DNA from: Xylogone sp. PMI_703
Taxonomy: Eukaryota > Ascomycota > Leotiomycetes
Direction: 5' to 3'
Assembly (NCBI GenBank): GCA_021399445.1
Contig: JAJTUQ010000001.1
Location: 2,728,001-2,792,000 of the forward strand
DNA: 64,000 nt
The notes beneath the pieces were generated by a model, which saw only the letters and a program-made list of their open reading frames with translations, was not told where the DNA came from and did not search any database. The position numbers and the translations under genes are program-made. This document shows positions 60,679 to 64,000 of this stretch, piece after piece. The first letter of the stretch is position 1. Each line of letters opens with the position of its first letter.

Positions 60679-60713
60679 TGTAAGAGGACCACGGCTCGAT
60701 CCCGGGTCAAGCC
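60679..60713 (+). pseudogene. tRNA 3'-half fragment
   Basis: TGTAAGAGGACCACGG followed by CTCGATCCCGGGTCAAGCC matches the 3' half of the minus-strand tRNA at 59695-59837 in 28 of 35 positions: half of the anticodon stem, variable loop, T-arm (one mismatch) and acceptor strand. I find no matching 5' half (GGCTTGA) in the 130 bases upstream. Probably a truncated tRNA copy. Confidence 0.6.
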
Positions 60714-61886
60714 TTGATCTGTGTTTCTTCGTTATTGCTAATTTGGATTCATATTTTGATTTCTTTCTCCCCCTCAAGCGGTAGAAAAGGAGGATGAACC
60801 TCCCTGTTGCTTTTTGCTCTTTATATTCACCGGCTCACATCAAGCGAACTGGGCATTCAACTGTTAGCACTATGTCTACTCATCGAGGTCTGTCTATACT
60901 CGTAGGCTGCAAGCTATTTGTCTAAGCACAATTTAGCATCATGAACTTTATCTCCCACTCTGCCACTGATACCTTGCATCCATTGTGTATCTGGGGGCTT
61001 GTGGAGAATCTCCCTTGCGGCTAAACCCCATAGCGTGCTACACTGGAGACCGAAAGGTCAAGAGGAGAAGTAAGAATAAATATACAGACAGACAATGCAA
61101 TCCAAATACCACGGTACATTAAAATAACGCAAAATCGCAGAGAAAGCGACTGTCTAGTAGCGAGAAGAGGAAGGAATTTAGAAACAAAGAAATCTACCCA
61201 AGAGAAAACTATGGCACCTACACCTTTAGGCATGGAGGGCTAAAGTATACAGTTGATCAATCAACTGAATATACGTTGATAACTTACCATCATTGCGAAG
61301 GAGATAGAGATAGTAAATGGACCTGCCCTAGTATCACCGGTGAGGAATAGAATAAGTCACGACGCAGCTCTGACCAAAATGTGCTCTTCTATGAAATTAT
61401 TGAAGAATCATAAATGATAAAAATATGGAACCCACTGAAATGCTATTCTATTATGTTCAACAGACATGTAAACACAAGATTAGCTCATAATTGCACTATT
61501 TGGAGGCAAATTGGAAGACTAAAATAGGTGGAGTTGGTGGGTTTAACATTGCCGTTTACCTGTAACAACAGATAATGCAAAATGTAGTCGCATGTTTTAA
61601 AATCTTGGCGAGACAGATTAATGAAGATCCCATCCTTCTGGGTACGTTCGTGATGTTGTCATCAAGGTTTGTGATGCACCAAGAAAGACATGATCCGCAT
61701 GTTACATGGATGATGCAAAGCAGGAACACAATTTAAACTCCTTCGGGTGAAGGCACATTAAGGTTATACCGACATCACATATAGCCTACTTGAGAAAATG
61801 TCATATCAGCACGAACTGCCTTTCATTGGGCACCTTCCCAGATATCATAACAAGAGTATGGTGTTTGCTAATCAATCCAAATAAAC
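60714..61886. other. Intergenic, no gene seen
   Basis: AT-rich, short frames only (the longest is a 70-codon minus frame at 61021-61233 with no recognisable features). The end next to 61887 is the upstream region of the beta-barrel protein gene. Confidence 0.5.
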
Positions 61887-62623
61887 ATGACAACCCATCA
61901 GCTTCCTGACTGGGAAATACCTTCCTCAAACAAAACGAAGAAAGCTGGTCCACTCCATCAGACTAGTTCCTTCTTAACTAGACCTAAGTCCAAAGGGAAA
62001 GCCTGGCTAAGTTCAATCAGCTTTTCACGTGTATTGCCAGCGCAGAAGAGGTACTTTGGGCGAAGTCGCAAGGCCTTTTTGTTGATACTTTGCGGTGTCA
62101 TTCTACTGGTGGCACTTGTTCTGGGACTGGGACTTGGATTGGGTCTCAAAAATAACTCGTATAACTCACCTCTCTTTCCATCCTTACCCTCTGGCTTTAT
62201 TCCACTACTTACACATTCACAATGCGCGATCTAATCAATCCAATGTTTCACAGATCTTCCCAAAACTTGCCACTTCCATCCAATAGAGCTACCTTCACTG
62301 GAGAGCTGACGTACTATTCCCCTGGTCTCGGAGCATGTGGTATAACCTCATCAGACAAAGATGCTATCTGCGCGGTGTCGCATATAATCTTTGATAAGGA
62401 ATCTGTAGGTTCCGATCCCAATGCTAATCCTCTTTGCGGTCTCAAGATTCGAATCACACGGTTCAATGCAGCGGTCAACGCGAATCGAAGTGTAGATGTT
62501 ACGGTTGTAGATCGTTGCGTTGGATGTAAAGCTACGGACCTAGACCTGAGTATTAGCCAGTTTACGAAGCTCGCAGATCAGGCATTGGGAAGAGTTGTTG
62601 GTAGTTGGGCTTGGTTACCCTAG
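61887..62623 (+). CDS. Membrane-anchored RlpA-like double-psi beta-barrel protein
   Basis: Exons 61887-62158 and 62254-62623 give 213 residues; the 95-bp intron starts GTATAA and ends TTTCACAG, with a CTAATC branch-like site. Residues 1-58 are cytosolic and basic. One membrane helix at about 59-83 ends in an unusual Leu-Gly ladder (LILCGVILLVALVLGLGLGL). An outside domain from about 105 to the end has the RlpA/expansin/barwin-like barrel pattern: ATFTGELTYYSPGLGACG, PLCGLKIRITRF, VDVTVVDRCVGC, LDLSISQFTKLAD and GRVVGSWAWLP. Paired cysteines are typical of the fungal group. Such proteins are reported as wall- or plant-interacting or as septal/cell-surface factors, but the role here is unknown. 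Most relatives are freely secreted; this one is tethered as a type II protein. Confidence 0.85.
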
Positions 62624-62959
62624 GAATATAGATCTCCAATTCTAGAGCTTTCCCTATAGTCCAGTAATGTATCCTACCGGTCTCTGCATATTGATTTTTA
62701 TACTAGCAAGTTTGGGCGGCTTTATATCAGTACGTCATGTCAATATTTCCGAGGCTACTGCATATAATATATGTGCAATGTGTTATAAGGGTGCTAGAAA
62801 ATGATGCCAATTTACGCGTTTTACTTGATAGGTATTTCATAACAACATTAAACATACTAAATCAGACTATTATGATTACTGTATTCCTCAAAAGTTTTTG
62901 TGACTAATCCGTGAGATCCATACCCTAGACCTTAGTATACATTTCTTATAGCAGACAGC
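62624..62959. other. Convergent 3' intergenic region
   Basis: Short AT-rich gap between the ends of two convergent genes. Nothing seen apart from probable 3' UTRs. Confidence 0.5.
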
Positions 62960-64000
62960 TTATTTTATCTCTCCACCACCCAGTATATCCTTTATATTTA
63001 CTTGTCCACTCCCTCTAGCCAGTGGTTGGGGTTGATTTTCGCCCTCCTTCCATCCGATCATATAAATCATCTTAAAAGTTGCCGGTATACTCCCATCCTC
63101 ATTCCCATTCAATTCTCGATAAATACCTTCATTTGCTAGCAGGACGTCTCTTCCTATAGCCCCCATCTCCCTACCAAATACAGCATTACTTTCTCCCATC
63201 GCCTGTAAATCTTGCATTAGTGCAAAGGTATTTGGATAATCGACAATAATATCATCCACATCCACCGTCAACATCTTGAACCCCGCTTTTTGGAGTAATC
63301 CTCCCATGTCTCTGACATCTGCTAAGGGAGATACATGGGGTGATACTCCACCTCTGCGCTCTTGATCCGCGAGTTGTAGAGACGAGCGCAATTCATAAAG
63401 CGTGTCTCCTCCAAACATCGCTCCAATGAACGGAGAGTCTGGCTTCAACACGTGGTTGATCTGGGCTAACAACGAAGGCAAATCATTAATCCAATGCATA
63501 CTCAATGAGCTAAAAACAGCATCAAATGTCTCTGCTTGCCATGGCAACCTTTCCTCATCATCAAGTACTTCTCTTATAATGTCTATTTCTTGATTAAACG
63601 GGAGGTCAGCATCACGATATAACATGGCTCTACTAGAGTCGGCAGCAGTAAGCTTCGTGAGACGAGTAGAAAGAGGTGGTGACTCGGGCTTTGTAGGATC
63701 TGGATTCGGAACAGTAAGTGCGCGGGCAATGTTACACGCATTAGCTCCTAGGTCAAGGACATGATTGAAATGACGATTGATGTCCTGAAGACAGTGTTAG
63801 AAACGAGTCAATTGACATCAATTGAGCTGAAATTTGCATCAGATATACCAGTAACCTTTCAGATAGCCGCAGAGCCACTTCATCTCTTAAATAATCTACT
63901 TGTCTGCTCATCTCTACATTCTTAGCTGCTCGCTCTCTTTGCATCCATTTTGTATGGCGATTGAAAACCTGAAGTGTCGGTTGCCCAGGTGATTGAACCG
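62960..64000 (-). CDS. NDUFAF5-type methyltransferase-fold complex I factor (partial)
   Basis: Mitochondrial SAM-methyltransferase-fold protein of the NDUFAF5 family; the human member hydroxylates an arginine of NDUFS7 during early assembly of complex I. Exons 62960-63784 and 63849-64000 (running off the window, so the N-terminus is missing); the 64-bp intron joins SERLL to DINRHFNHVLDLGA. Present are VFNRHTKWMQRERAA at the start of the fold, the SAM motif region LDLGANACNIARAL, the family hallmark FDAVFSSLSMHWINDLP, then LAQINHVLKPDSPFIGAMFGGDTLYELR, DVDDIIVDYP and the C-terminal FKMIYMIGWKEG. The first glycine-rich loop is unusual in lacking the normal GxGxG spacing, as in other members. 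No frame problems are visible. Confidence 0.93.

Overview
The window looks like a filamentous ascomycete (Pezizomycotina) nuclear contig. Genes are broken by short introns (about 50-175 bp, one near 280 bp) with GT-AG ends and fungal-style branch sites, and the proteins include a fungal C2H2 regulator, DLT1, a CBM1-bearing GH10 xylanase and a V-ATPase a subunit. Protein sequences and gene style remind me of Leotiomycetes (Sclerotiniaceae and relatives), but that is an inference from memory, not a search.

Layout. 1-8.5 kb: two minus-strand housekeeping genes, a long disordered conserved protein and the mitochondrial i-AAA protease (YME1/IAP-1 type). 9.5-13.8 kb: an accessory stretch with two copies of a ~260 bp TIR element (TA target duplication), a pair of ~300 bp inverted-repeat arms, a 15-bp tandem repeat and two frameshifted gene relics. 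14.0-14.9 kb: an intact Gfd2/YDR514C-type (DEDD nuclease fold) gene sitting in that stretch. 17.5-18.9 kb: a four-finger C2H2 regulator. 19.9-35.4 kb: about 15 kb with no gene I can support, partly G+C-rich and loaded with the palindromic heptamer TACNGTA. 35.4-36.6 kb: a short-chain dehydrogenase. 36.6-50.8 kb: sparse, with a minisatellite, a perfect hairpin, a possible 79-residue protein, a secreted GH10-CBM1 xylanase, a small Ser-rich protein and DLT1. 50.8-64 kb: gene-dense and conventional: MFS transporter, VPH1 (V-ATPase a), a class I/II aminotransferase, a small tRNA cluster (one odd intron-bearing tRNA, tRNA-Pro(CGG), one tRNA 3'-half), a membrane-anchored double-psi beta-barrel protein and an NDUFAF5-type methyltransferase that runs off the end.

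Functional picture. The conserved genes are ordinary cell machinery: mitochondrial quality control (YME1) and complex I assembly (NDUFAF5), vacuolar acidification (VPH1), solute uptake (MFS) and transamination. The xylanase points to plant-cell-wall degradation and its upstream region carries a TATA box and two adjacent CreA-type sites. I found no gene cluster that reads as a clear new system. The most unusual material is the repeat-rich 9.6-13.8 kb block, the TACNGTA-rich gene-empty island and the tRNA cluster. Intron boundaries were placed by hand from frame, GT-AG and family expectation.
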